A DNA stretch of 64,000 nt from Streptomyces sp. 840.1 (GTDB lineage: Bacteria; Actinomycetota; Actinomycetes; Streptomycetales; Streptomycetaceae): assembly GCF_003751445.1 (NCBI RefSeq), contig NZ_RJUU01000001.1:3725001-3789000 (forward strand). The letters run 5' to 3'. The notes under the pieces were generated by a model, which was not told the DNA's origin, made no database searches, and saw nothing but the letters and a program-made list of their open reading frames with translations. The position numbers and the translations under genes are program-made. Positions 54,501 to 60,939 of the stretch are shown here, piece by piece. Positions within the stretch are counted from its first letter, which is position 1. The number at the start of each line of letters is the position of its first letter.

Positions 54501-54561
54501 GGAGTCCGCCGAGCACGGCCACCGCGACCGCCGCGGCCTGCTTCCTGCCCCTGAGCCGCAT
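51553..54561 (-). CDS. Secreted GH84-like beta-N-acetylglucosaminidase
   Basis: A 1002-residue secreted protein. The signal peptide is about 1-30 (GRKQAAAVAVAVLGGLLSTG, cleavage after AFA). A GH20b-like N-terminal domain (about 55-190) leads into a GH84-type barrel starting VRGMTEGFYGQPWTQAERL. Later come a helical region, a NEW3-like beta domain (VEITVPADTPAGEYEVPFSF) and a C-terminal F5/8-type (CBM32-like) module with RWSSPAEDDAWWQAEL. GH84 enzymes use two adjacent Asp at the barrel, but here the site reads FQVQFQDVSYSEW, with Gln308-Asp309. Substrate-assisted hydrolysis may thus be altered. ATG 54561 lies behind GGGGAG. Confidence 0.87.
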   Translation of the reverse strand: MRLRGRKQAAAVAVAVLGGLLSTGAPAAFAAPVPPGTPGTSVADTPDRADEGALPAVWPRPQSIKASGSSVPLSGEVTLVADAQADPYAVAALRQVLRDAGVRTVHESLPGRGPVIRFGGNGALDALRTLRAPDRGDLPAGGYRIAAGHAAGRDTVAVDGLGEDGLFHAVQTLRQLIRGGTVAGATVRDWPSSAVRGMTEGFYGQPWTQAERLSQLGFMGRTKQNRYLYAAGDDPYRQARWRDPYPADRRADFRALAERAGAEHVTLGWAVAPGQSMCLSSDRDVKALTRKVDAMWALGVRAFQVQFQDVSYSEWHCSADADAFGDGPEAAARAQARVVSAVAQHLADRHPGSQPLSMMPTEFYQDGATDYRTALARELDDRVQVAWTGVGVVPRTITGGELAGARATFRHPLVTMDNYPVNDYAQDRIFLGPYTGRDPAVAIGSAALLANAMEQPSASRIPLFTAADFAWNPKGYQPQESWQAAIDDLAGADPGSRDALRALAGNSAASVLGGDESAYLKPLLAAFWKARGGTDAGARDKAATRLRAAFTVMRETPQRLAGLADGRLDDEVRPWTEQLSRYGRAGELAVDLLQAQAREDGPAAWRASLALEPVSRSVKASGATVGKGVLGPFLDRARKEADAWTGTDRDNGTVTEAQGSYTVRLDRVRPLEAVTATAVPGGGATPADATVQAHVPGEGWHSLGPLSSSGWTQTGGRGLRADAVRISWPTATPSVTGAPPLIIPPLAGAAPSAGTAPRVRSLVPWFGDEPAARLDLAHGETDAEIGGRPQRVEARLSPGRPAEVKGALKAKAPKGIKVRLPKQTTVQRGSRTDVPVEITVPADTPAGEYEVPFSFGAEETTLTVRAFPRTAGPDLLRTATASSSGDETPDFPAAAASDGAPETRWSSPAEDDAWWQAELSAPARVGQVVLDWQDAYASGYRVQVSADGRTWRTAATVRNGRGGHEAVRMDEKDTRFIRVQGDGRATEYGYSLWSVQAYAVAE

Positions 54562-54872
54562 GCCCGTTCTCCCCTCGCTCCCACTGGTGGGCTCCGAGCC
54601 CACCACCCGCGCGCGAGGGTGTCAATGTGCGTGGTCGTTGTGGTGCAAATGCCCGGTGTGAAGGATGGGGCGGGGCGCGTGTGGCTGACGTCGCGTCACG
54701 CGAAAGACGGCGCCGAATGGCCGAAAACGACGGACGTCTTGCGGAGAACCGGCCTCCGGGGAACGGATTGTGACCCAGAGCACGTTGAACTCGTTGTCGT
54801 AACGCCTACGTCTGCGGACGCGTCCGCTGGGTAGGTCTGCTGTGTCCTGCTCTCCACGGCCAGGAGGCCACC
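54562..54872. other. Divergent intergenic region, GH84 gene / repeat ORF
   Basis: A hairpin-forming inverted repeat TGGTGGGCT-CCG-AGCCCACCA lies at 54585-54605 in the GH84 leader. Further palindromes are TGACG-TCG-CGTCA (54686-54698) and GCGGACGCGTCCGC (54814-54827). TTGAAC near 54785 and TACGTC near 54807 could form a plus-strand promoter for the repeat ORF and malQ. Confidence 0.4.
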
Positions 54873-55139
54873 ATGCCCGCTGCCGCGCAGCTCCTGCTCT
54901 CCGCCCTGACCAAACAGGTGCCGGGACCCGCTCCGATGATCAGTGCGTGCCCCGCCACCGCCCCCGGCCCGCTCACCAGCGAGGCGCCGCTCGCCGACGC
55001 CATACCCCTGACCAGCGAGCCCCCGCTCGCCGACGCCACGCCCCTGACCAGTGAGCCCCCGCTCGCCGTCCTCGCCCCGCTGACCAGCGAACCGGCTTCG
55101 TCCGGCAGCGCTTGGGGCATGGAGTCCCCAGGAGTCTGA
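54873..55139 (+). CDS. Small repeat-containing ORF upstream of malQ
   Basis: An 88-residue frame with a strong AGGAGG six bases before its ATG. The N terminus is hydrophobic (PAAAQLLLSALTKQVPG). The middle consists of three 12-residue repeats (LTSEAPLADAIP, LTSEPPLADATP, LTSEPPLAVLAP) and a broken fourth. The stop TGA touches the malQ ATG, so the two are probably coupled. No family is recognised. The repeats are Pro/Ser/Glu-rich and probably unstructured. The opposite strand is also open, but it lacks a comparable ribosome binding site and overlaps malQ. Confidence 0.55.
   Translation: MPAAAQLLLSALTKQVPGPAPMISACPATAPGPLTSEAPLADAIPLTSEPPLADATPLTSEPPLAVLAPLTSEPASSGSAWGMESPGV
54972..55095 (+). 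repeat. 36-bp tandem repeat, about 3.4 copies
   Basis: Units begin at 54972, 55008 and 55044, with a partial unit at 55080. Each codes for 12 residues of the LTSEPPLADATP type. The second and third units differ at few positions before diverging near the end. The unit is a multiple of three, so the frame is kept. Confidence 0.85.
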
Positions 55140-57320
55140 ATGGGCCTGTCCCGGCTCGCCGCACTGCACGGCGTCGCCACCTCGTACTCCCCGTCCGCCG
55201 ACGTCACGGTGGCCGTCCCCGACGGCACGGTCGTCGCGGTGCTCGCCGCGCTCGGTGTCGACGCGGCCACGCCCGAGGCGGTCCAGGAGGCGCTCGCCGC
55301 CGCCGAGTCCGCGGCCGGCTCCCGGCTGCTCCCGCCCACGATCGTGGTGTGGACCGGGGAGCCGCTGCCCCCGGCGCTGACCGCGCTGCCCCCGGGCACG
55401 GAGCTGACCGTCCGGCCCGAGGAGCCCGGCCCCGTCCGCCCGGCCCGGATGCGGACCCCCGCCGGGGATACGGTTCCGGCCGTTTCCCGCGCGCCCCGCC
55501 GAACGGGCGACGCGGCGCCCGGTGCGCCCGCGCCCGGCTGGTGGACCGAACCCCCGCCCGGGGTGCACCGGCTGACCGCCCTCGCGCCGGAGCGGCCCGC
55601 CGAGTCCTGCACGCTGATCGTCGCCCCGGCCCGCGTCCCGCAGCCGCCGCCCCGCAGCCACGGCTTCCTCGTACAGCTCTACTCGCTGCTCTCCGCCCGC
55701 TCCTGGGGCATGGGCGACCTCGGTGACCTCGCCGACCTCGCGTCCTGGTCCGGGCGTTGCCTCGGGACCGGCTTCGTCCAGGTGAACCCGCTGCACGCGG
55801 CGGTCCTGGGCACCCCCACCGACCCCTCGCCCTACCGCCCCTCCTCGCGGCGCTTCCCCGACCCCGTGCACCTGCGCGTCGAGTCGGTCCCGGAGTACGG
55901 GCACGCCTCCGACCGGGCCGCGCTCGACGAGCTGCGCCGCCGGGCCGCAGAGCTCAGCGACGGTGTGCTCAGCAAGGGCGCCCTGATCGACCGCGACGCC
56001 GTCTGGGAGCTCAAGCGCCAGGCCCTCGCCATCCTCGTCGACGTCCCCCTCACCCCCGGCCGCCGCGCCGACTACTGCGACTTCCTCGCCCGGCAGGGAC
56101 CGGCCCTGGAGGACCACGCCCTGTGGTGCGCCCTGGCCGAGGTGCACGGCTCCGACTGGCACACCTGGCCGGCCGGCCTGCGCGACCCCCGCTCCCGGGA
56201 GACCGCCCGCGCCCGCGGCGAACTGCTCGACCGGGTCGACTTCCACTGCCGGCTCGCCTGGCTGACCGACACTCAGCTCGCCGAGGCCCAGCGCGCCGCC
56301 CGGGACGCCGGGATGGCCGTCGGGATCGTCCACGACCTCGCCGTCGGCGTGCACCCCGGCGGCGCCGACACCTGGGCCCAGCAGGACGCCTTCGCGCACG
56401 GCATGTCCGTCGGCGCGCCCCCGGACGCGTTCAACGCGCGCGGCCAGGACTGGGGGCTGCCGCCCTGGCGCCCCGACGCGCTGGCCGCCTCCGGCTACGC
56501 CCCGTTCCGGGGCCTGCTGCGCGGGATCCTCGGCCGGGCCGGCGCCCTGCGCATCGACCACGTGATGGGCCTGTTCCGGCTCTGGTGGGTGCCCGAGGGG
56601 CGTCCGCCGACCGAGGGCACCTACGTCAGCCAGGACGCCGAGGCGATGCTCGCCGTCCTCGTCCTGGAGGCCCACCGGGCGGGCGCCGTCGTCATGGGCG
56701 AGGACCTCGGCACCGTCGAACCCGGCGTCCGCGAGGCGCTCGCCCGACGGGGCGTCCTCGGCACCTCCGTCCTCTGGTTCGAACGGGACTGGTCGGGCAC
56801 CGGCCGCCCGCTGGCCCCCGAGGAGTGGCGCGAGGACTGCCTGGCCACCGCCACCACCCACGACCTGCCCTCCACCGCCGCCCGGCTGACCGGCGACCAT
56901 GTGACGCTGCGCCACCGCCTCGGCCTGCTCACCCGCCCCCTGGAGCAGGAGCGCACCGAGGACGGCGCCGACACCGCGGAGTGGCTCGGCCTGCTCTCCC
57001 GGCTCGGCCTGCTCCCCGAGGGCGGCGGTGACGAGGAGGCGGCCGTCCGCGCCGTCCACCGCTTCCTGCTGCGCACCCCGGCCCGGATGGCCGGGGTCTG
57101 GCTGCCCGACACGATCGGCGACCGCCGCCCGCAGAACCTGCCGGGCACCTGGGACGAGTACCCCAACTGGCGGCTGCCCATCGCCGATGCCGAGGGGCAG
57201 CCCGTCACCCTGGAGGAGCTGGCCGCCTCGCCCCGGCTGCACCGGCTGATGGAGGTGCTCAGCCCCCGTCAGGAGCCGCCTGGGACCCGTACGGCACCCC
57301 CGGGCGCGCGGCCCCGGTAG
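55140..57320 (+). CDS. malQ: 4-alpha-glucanotransferase (amylomaltase, GH77)
   Basis: A 726-residue GH77 enzyme that transfers alpha-1,4-glucan segments between malto-oligosaccharides in cytoplasmic glycogen/maltodextrin metabolism. An N-terminal domain of about 150 residues, usual for actinobacterial MalQ, precedes the barrel. FLVQLYSLLSARSWGMGDLG marks entry to the barrel. Catalytic motifs are ALRIDHVMGLFRLWW (nucleophile Asp), VVMGEDLGTVE (acid/base Glu) and TATTHDLPSTAARL (transition-state Asp). ATG 55140 directly follows the stop of the repeat ORF, with AGGAG seven bases upstream. Confidence 0.95.
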   Translation: MGLSRLAALHGVATSYSPSADVTVAVPDGTVVAVLAALGVDAATPEAVQEALAAAESAAGSRLLPPTIVVWTGEPLPPALTALPPGTELTVRPEEPGPVRPARMRTPAGDTVPAVSRAPRRTGDAAPGAPAPGWWTEPPPGVHRLTALAPERPAESCTLIVAPARVPQPPPRSHGFLVQLYSLLSARSWGMGDLGDLADLASWSGRCLGTGFVQVNPLHAAVLGTPTDPSPYRPSSRRFPDPVHLRVESVPEYGHASDRAALDELRRRAAELSDGVLSKGALIDRDAVWELKRQALAILVDVPLTPGRRADYCDFLARQGPALEDHALWCALAEVHGSDWHTWPAGLRDPRSRETARARGELLDRVDFHCRLAWLTDTQLAEAQRAARDAGMAVGIVHDLAVGVHPGGADTWAQQDAFAHGMSVGAPPDAFNARGQDWGLPPWRPDALAASGYAPFRGLLRGILGRAGALRIDHVMGLFRLWWVPEGRPPTEGTYVSQDAEAMLAVLVLEAHRAGAVVMGEDLGTVEPGVREALARRGVLGTSVLWFERDWSGTGRPLAPEEWREDCLATATTHDLPSTAARLTGDHVTLRHRLGLLTRPLEQERTEDGADTAEWLGLLSRLGLLPEGGGDEEAAVRAVHRFLLRTPARMAGVWLPDTIGDRRPQNLPGTWDEYPNWRLPIADAEGQPVTLEELAASPRLHRLMEVLSPRQEPPGTRTAPPGARPR

Positions 57321-57340
57321 CCGTTCGCTACGTTTGCACC

Positions 57341-57571
57341 GTGGACAAGAAGAACGCTATGCGCGCCGGTGCCGTCGCCGCCGGAACGACGCTGATGATG
57401 CTGCTCATGACGTCCCCCGCGCTCGCGCTCACCCGCGACGACGGCGACGACCCGGGTCCCGGCCTGAGCGTGATCGACACGATCGGCCTGTTCGTGCTGG
57501 CCCCGCTGGTGCTGTTCGGGATCATCGCCGGCCTGGTCATGGTCCTCGACAAGTCCAAGAAGCAGGCCTGA
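57341..57571 (+). CDS. Small secreted or membrane protein
   Basis: A 76-residue protein starting at GTG 57341. It has a signal peptide (AGTTLMMLLMTSPALALT, cleavage probably after ALA near residue 29), a short acidic segment (RDDGDDPGPG) and one C-terminal membrane helix (VIDTIGLFVLAPLVLFGIIA with continuation). It ends in a Lys-rich cytosolic tail. The mature form would be a tiny type I membrane protein. The function is unknown. It follows malQ by 20 bases and is closed by hairpins downstream. Confidence 0.8.
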   Translation: MDKKNAMRAGAVAAGTTLMMLLMTSPALALTRDDGDDPGPGLSVIDTIGLFVLAPLVLFGIIAGLVMVLDKSKKQA

Positions 57572-57581
57572 CACCAGGACT

Positions 57582-57604
57582 GAGCGGGCACACCGGGCCC
57601 GCTC
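57582..57604 (+). terminator. Hairpin terminator after malQ cluster
   Basis: An 8-bp stem GAGCGGGC/GCCCGCTC with a 7-base loop begins 11 bases after the stop. Confidence 0.7.
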
Positions 57605-57623
57605 GGCACCCATAGCTCCGCCC

Positions 57624-57663
57624 CAGGGCGTCCCGACGTGCGCAAGCGCGCCGGGGCGCCCTG
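57624..57663. terminator. Second, larger hairpin
   Basis: CAGGGCGTCCC pairs with GGGGCGCCCTG (one T-G wobble) around an 18-base loop that itself contains a small GC-rich fold. It probably backs up the first terminator. Confidence 0.55.
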
Positions 57664-57720
57664 TCGCGCGTCCGTGAGCCGTTCACTTCCGTCATCGTTA
57701 AGTTCTGCTTCAGGGAGTCA

Positions 57721-57743
57721 TCGAAAGTATTCGATGGACCTGA
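57721..57743 (+). promoter_or_regulatory. Putative LysR-site / promoter motif, copy 1
   Basis: The site contains the inverted TCGAA-AGTA-TTCGA followed by TGGACCTGA. The 14-mer TTCGATGGACCTGA recurs at 59665-59678, and the two sites agree at 19 of 23 positions. Exactly 27 bases separate it from the EamA start, and a GAC(G/A)GTGG element near the start codon is also shared. Confidence 0.6.
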
Positions 57744-57770
57744 ATGCTCTGCCGGTGTGACGGTGGCCCC

Positions 57771-58724
57771 GTGACCGACGTCAAAGAGGTTCCCCCGAAA
57801 GCGGCAGGCCCGGCAGGAGCAGCCCGGTGGGCCTCCGGGACCGGGCTGCTGCTCGCCCTCGTCGCGACCGTCGTCTGGTCCGGCAGCTTCGTCTCCGCGC
57901 GCGCCCTGCACCACACCGTCCCGCCCGTCCAGGCGGCCTTCTGGCGCTGGATCGTCGCCGTCGCCGCGGTCGCACCCCTCGCGGCGCGGGAGACCTGGCG
58001 GCAGCGCGCGCTGATCCGCCGGCACCTGGGCTTCGTCACCCTCGCCGCGCTGCTCGGGATCACCGTCTACAACACCCTGGTCAACCAGGCGGGCATGTCC
58101 ACATCGGCCGGCCAGATGGGCATGATCATGGCCGCGTCGCCGGTGGTGATGGCGGTGTACGAACGCCTCGGCGGCCGGCGGCTCGGCGGGCGGCGCATCG
58201 CCGGAATGGCCATCGCCTGCACCGGAGTTCTGCTGCTGGTCGGCAACGGCTCCCTGGCCCTGCACTTCGCCCCCGGCGACCTGTGGATGTTCGCCGCGAT
58301 GCTCAGCTTCGCCTCGTACAGCGCGCTGCTGCGCCGCCGTCCGGCGGAGATCGGCCAACTGGCCTTCCTGCTCGCCACGTTCGTGCTGGGCGCGCTGATG
58401 CTGGCGCCGGCCTTCGCGGTCAGCGTCGCCGTCCAGGGCGGCTTCGAGCCGACGGCCGGCACCGTCGGGCCGCTGCTGTACGTCGGTGTCCTCTCGTCGG
58501 CGCTCGCGTTCTTCGCCTGGAACCGGGCCGTCGCGCTGATCGGCGCGACGCGCACCGGAATCGTCTACTACCTCCAGCCGGTCTGCGTGGCCGGGCTCTC
58601 CTTCGCCCTGCTGGGCGAGTCGACGGGGCCGGTCCAGATCCTCTGCCTGGTCCTGATCCTGGGCGGAGTGGCGCTGGGGGCGGGCCGGGTCCGGGAGCGG
58701 CCGGCGGCTAATGTGCGGACATGA
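57771..58724 (+). CDS. EamA/DMT-family transporter
   Basis: A 317-residue membrane protein with ten predicted helices in two EamA repeats: LLLALVATVVWSGSFVSARA starts the first and LWMFAAMLSFASYSALLRRR the second. Such proteins usually export metabolites or amino acids. GTG 57771 is preferred to an ATG at 57744 because the upstream motif then sits at the same distance as before allantoicase. The ATGA overlap with the LysR gene makes a transporter-regulator operon. The substrate is unknown. Confidence 0.88.
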   Translation: MTDVKEVPPKAAGPAGAARWASGTGLLLALVATVVWSGSFVSARALHHTVPPVQAAFWRWIVAVAAVAPLAARETWRQRALIRRHLGFVTLAALLGITVYNTLVNQAGMSTSAGQMGMIMAASPVVMAVYERLGGRRLGGRRIAGMAIACTGVLLLVGNGSLALHFAPGDLWMFAAMLSFASYSALLRRRPAEIGQLAFLLATFVLGALMLAPAFAVSVAVQGGFEPTAGTVGPLLYVGVLSSALAFFAWNRAVALIGATRTGIVYYLQPVCVAGLSFALLGESTGPVQILCLVLILGGVALGAGRVRERPAANVRT

Positions 58725-59641
58725 CCGAGTGGGACATCAAGAAGCTCCGGATCCTGCGGGTGCTGAGCGAACGCGGGACCGTCACGGCGACGGCCGAGGC
58801 GCTGCTGATGACCCCCTCCGCGGTGTCCCAGCAGCTGTCGAACCTGGGCCGGCAGCTCGGGGTGCCGCTGCTGGAGGCACAGGGCAGGCGGGTCCGGCTC
58901 ACCGACGCCGCGTACCTCGTACTGCGCCACGCCGAGGTGGTGTTCGCCCAGCTGGAGCGCGCCGAGGCCGAGCTGACCGGATATCTGCGGGGAGAGGCGG
59001 GGGAGGTGCGGGTCGGCGCGTTCTCGACCGCGGTGCCCGCCCTCGTCGTACCGGCCGTCCAGCTGCTGGGCGCCGACGGCCGCCCCGGGCCCGGGGTGCG
59101 GGTGCGGGAGGCGGAGGCCGCAGAGGCGTACGAGCTCCTCGCGGCCGGTGACGTCGACCTCGCGCTCTCCCTCGCCGCGCACGCCCCCACGGCACGCGAC
59201 ACCCGGTTCGCCCTGCTGCCGCTGCTCGCGGACCCGCTCGACGTCGCCCTCCCCATCGGGCACCGGCTCGCCGGCGCCCCCGGACTCCGGCTGGCCGACC
59301 TCGCCGCCGAGCCGTGGATCTTCGGCGGCTCGGGCCCGTGGTCGGAGATCACCACCGCCGCCTGCGAGGCCGCCGGGTTCGTCCCGGAGCAGGCCCACAG
59401 CGCCTCCGGGTGGACCGCGATCCTGGCCATGGTGGAGGCCGGCATGGGCGTCGCGCTGATCCCCCGCATGGCGTCGGCGGAGCGCCGCAAGGGGGTGGCC
59501 CTGCGCGTCCTGGACGCCGATCTGCCCCGGCGCCACGTGGTGGCGGCGGTGCGGCAGGGGGCCGAGACCGGTCCGGCGGTGGCCCGGGTACTGGCCGCGC
59601 TCAAGGAGGTCAGCGCCGCGCGCGAAGCATCGTTCAGCTGA
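58721..59641 (+). CDS. LysR-family transcriptional regulator
   Basis: A 306-residue LysR regulator. The N-terminal helix-turn-helix is LRVLSERGTVTATAEALLMT followed by SAVSQQLSNLGRQLGVPLLE. The effector domain (about 90-295) includes VRVGAFSTAVPALVVPAVQL and ALIPRMASAE. It is cotranscribed with the EamA gene and lies between two copies of a shared 23-bp motif. It therefore probably regulates its own operon and the allantoicase gene 65 bases downstream. The effector is unknown; a purine-degradation intermediate would be a reasonable guess, but that is inference. Confidence 0.9.
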   Translation: MTEWDIKKLRILRVLSERGTVTATAEALLMTPSAVSQQLSNLGRQLGVPLLEAQGRRVRLTDAAYLVLRHAEVVFAQLERAEAELTGYLRGEAGEVRVGAFSTAVPALVVPAVQLLGADGRPGPGVRVREAEAAEAYELLAAGDVDLALSLAAHAPTARDTRFALLPLLADPLDVALPIGHRLAGAPGLRLADLAAEPWIFGGSGPWSEITTAACEAAGFVPEQAHSASGWTAILAMVEAGMGVALIPRMASAERRKGVALRVLDADLPRRHVVAAVRQGAETGPAVARVLAALKEVSAAREASFS

Positions 59642-59655
59642 GCTGAATGAAATGT

Positions 59656-59678
59656 GCGAAAACTTTCGATGGACCTGA
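59656..59678 (+). promoter_or_regulatory. Putative LysR-site / promoter motif, copy 2
   Basis: The site contains CGAAA-AC-TTTCG and then TGGACCTGA, matching copy 1 at 19 of 23 positions. It ends 27 bases before the allantoicase ATG, the same spacing as at the EamA gene. Confidence 0.6.
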
Positions 59679-59705
59679 TCGATGGGTCTGTTGGACAGTG
59701 GGTAC

Positions 59706-60851
59706 ATGACCTTCGACGCGAGCGAGACCCCCGCCCTGGACAACGACCCCCACGCCAATGACGCGGCCCCCTACGGCGGTGGTGACCCGTACGCCGACTA
59801 CCTCACCACCGACCTGCCCTTCACCGAGCTCGTCGACCTCGCGGACCGGCGCCTCGGCGCGGGCGTGATCGCCGCCAATGACGAGTTCTTCGCCCAGCGC
59901 GAGAACCTCCTGCTCAGGGAGCGCGCGGTCTTCGACCCCGAGCACTTCGGCCACAAGGGCAAGATCATGGACGGCTGGGAGACCCGCCGCCGCCGCGGCG
60001 CGGACGCGGCCCACCCCTTCCCCGCCCCCGGCGAGCACGACTGGGCCCTGATCCGGCTCGGCGCCCCCGGCATCATCCGCGGCCTCGTCATCGACACCGC
60101 CCACTTCCGGGGCAACTACCCGCAGCGCGTCTCGGTCCAGGCGACATCGGTACCCGGCTCGCCCAGCCCCGAAGCCCTCCTCGCGGACGACGTCAAGTGG
60201 GACGAGATCGTCCCGCCGACCCCCGTACGCGGCCACGCCGCCAACGGCTTCGAGATCACCGGCGACCGCCGTTACACCCACATCCGCCTCTGCCAGCACC
60301 CCGACGGCGGCATCGCCCGCCTGCGCGTGCACGGCGAGGTCGTCCCCGACCCGTCCTGGCTCGCGGCGCTCGGCACCTTCGACCTGATCTCGGTCCTGAA
60401 CGGCGGCAGCTACGAGGACGCCTCCGACCGCTTCTACTCCTCGCCGACCCAGATCATCCTGCCCGGCACCTCCCGCAAGATGGACGACGGCTGGGAGAAC
60501 CGCCGCCGCCGGGTCCGCGACACCAACGACTGGGTGCGCTTCCGGCTGCCCGCCCAGGGCGCCGTCCGCGCGGTCGAGATCGACACCGCCTACCTCAAGG
60601 GCAACGCGGCCGGCTGGATCGCCCTCCAGGGCCGCAACGGCGAGACGGGCGAGTGGTTCGAGATCATCCCCCGCACCCGCCTCCAGCCCGACACCCTGCA
60701 CCGCTTCCCGCTCCGCGCCCAGGCCGTGGTCACCCACGTCCGGCTCGACGCCTTCCCCGACGGCGGCGTCGCGCGGATGCGCCTGCACGGCTCGCTGACC
60801 GAGTCCGGAGCGGCCGCCCTGGCCGCCCGCTACGAGGAGTCGGGCGCGTAA
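59706..60851 (+). CDS. alc: Allantoicase
   Basis: A 381-residue allantoicase, which converts allantoate to ureidoglycolate and urea in purine degradation. Two homologous beta-sandwich halves are visible. KIMDGWETRRRRGADAAHPF with VIDTAHFRGNYPQRVSVQA forms the first, and KMDDGWENRRRRVRDTND with EIDTAYLKGNAAGWIALQGR the second. RLCQHPDGGIARLRVHG and RLDAFPDGGVARMRLHG end each half. ATG 59706 is chosen for motif spacing and a GTGGGTAC leader; ATG 59682 is possible. No other allantoin genes are adjacent, so control by the neighbouring LysR protein would be notable. Confidence 0.93.
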   Translation: MTFDASETPALDNDPHANDAAPYGGGDPYADYLTTDLPFTELVDLADRRLGAGVIAANDEFFAQRENLLLRERAVFDPEHFGHKGKIMDGWETRRRRGADAAHPFPAPGEHDWALIRLGAPGIIRGLVIDTAHFRGNYPQRVSVQATSVPGSPSPEALLADDVKWDEIVPPTPVRGHAANGFEITGDRRYTHIRLCQHPDGGIARLRVHGEVVPDPSWLAALGTFDLISVLNGGSYEDASDRFYSSPTQIILPGTSRKMDDGWENRRRRVRDTNDWVRFRLPAQGAVRAVEIDTAYLKGNAAGWIALQGRNGETGEWFEIIPRTRLQPDTLHRFPLRAQAVVTHVRLDAFPDGGVARMRLHGSLTESGAAALAARYEESGA

Positions 60852-60874
60852 CACCGCTCCGGCAGAACATGCTC

Positions 60875-60918
60875 CCGCCCGGCGGACGGCTGCGCTTCTG
60901 CGCCTGCCCGCCGGGCGG
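60875..60918. terminator. Bidirectional terminator, allantoicase / pepN
   Basis: An 11-bp perfect stem CCGCCCGGCGG closes a 22-base loop with an inner GCGC-TTCT-GCGC fold. It lies 24 bases after the allantoicase stop and 21 bases beyond the convergent pepN stop. Confidence 0.75.
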
Positions 60919-60939
60919 TTTCCATGTGGTGCGCGAGGG

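Noticed and set aside
54581..54610. DasR-binding site upstream of the GH84 gene
   Set aside because: Only ACTGGT at one edge resembles the site; the central TCTAGA of the consensus is missing and the repeat centre differs.
54972..55095. CRISPR array or satellite
   Set aside because: The 36-bp units are contiguous without spacers, in frame, and code for a repeated peptide.
54696..57242. An 848-codon minus-strand open frame opposite malQ
   Set aside because: It is antisense to a clear GH77 gene, is dominated by Gly/Arg/Ala, has no recognisable domain and no plausible ribosome binding site.
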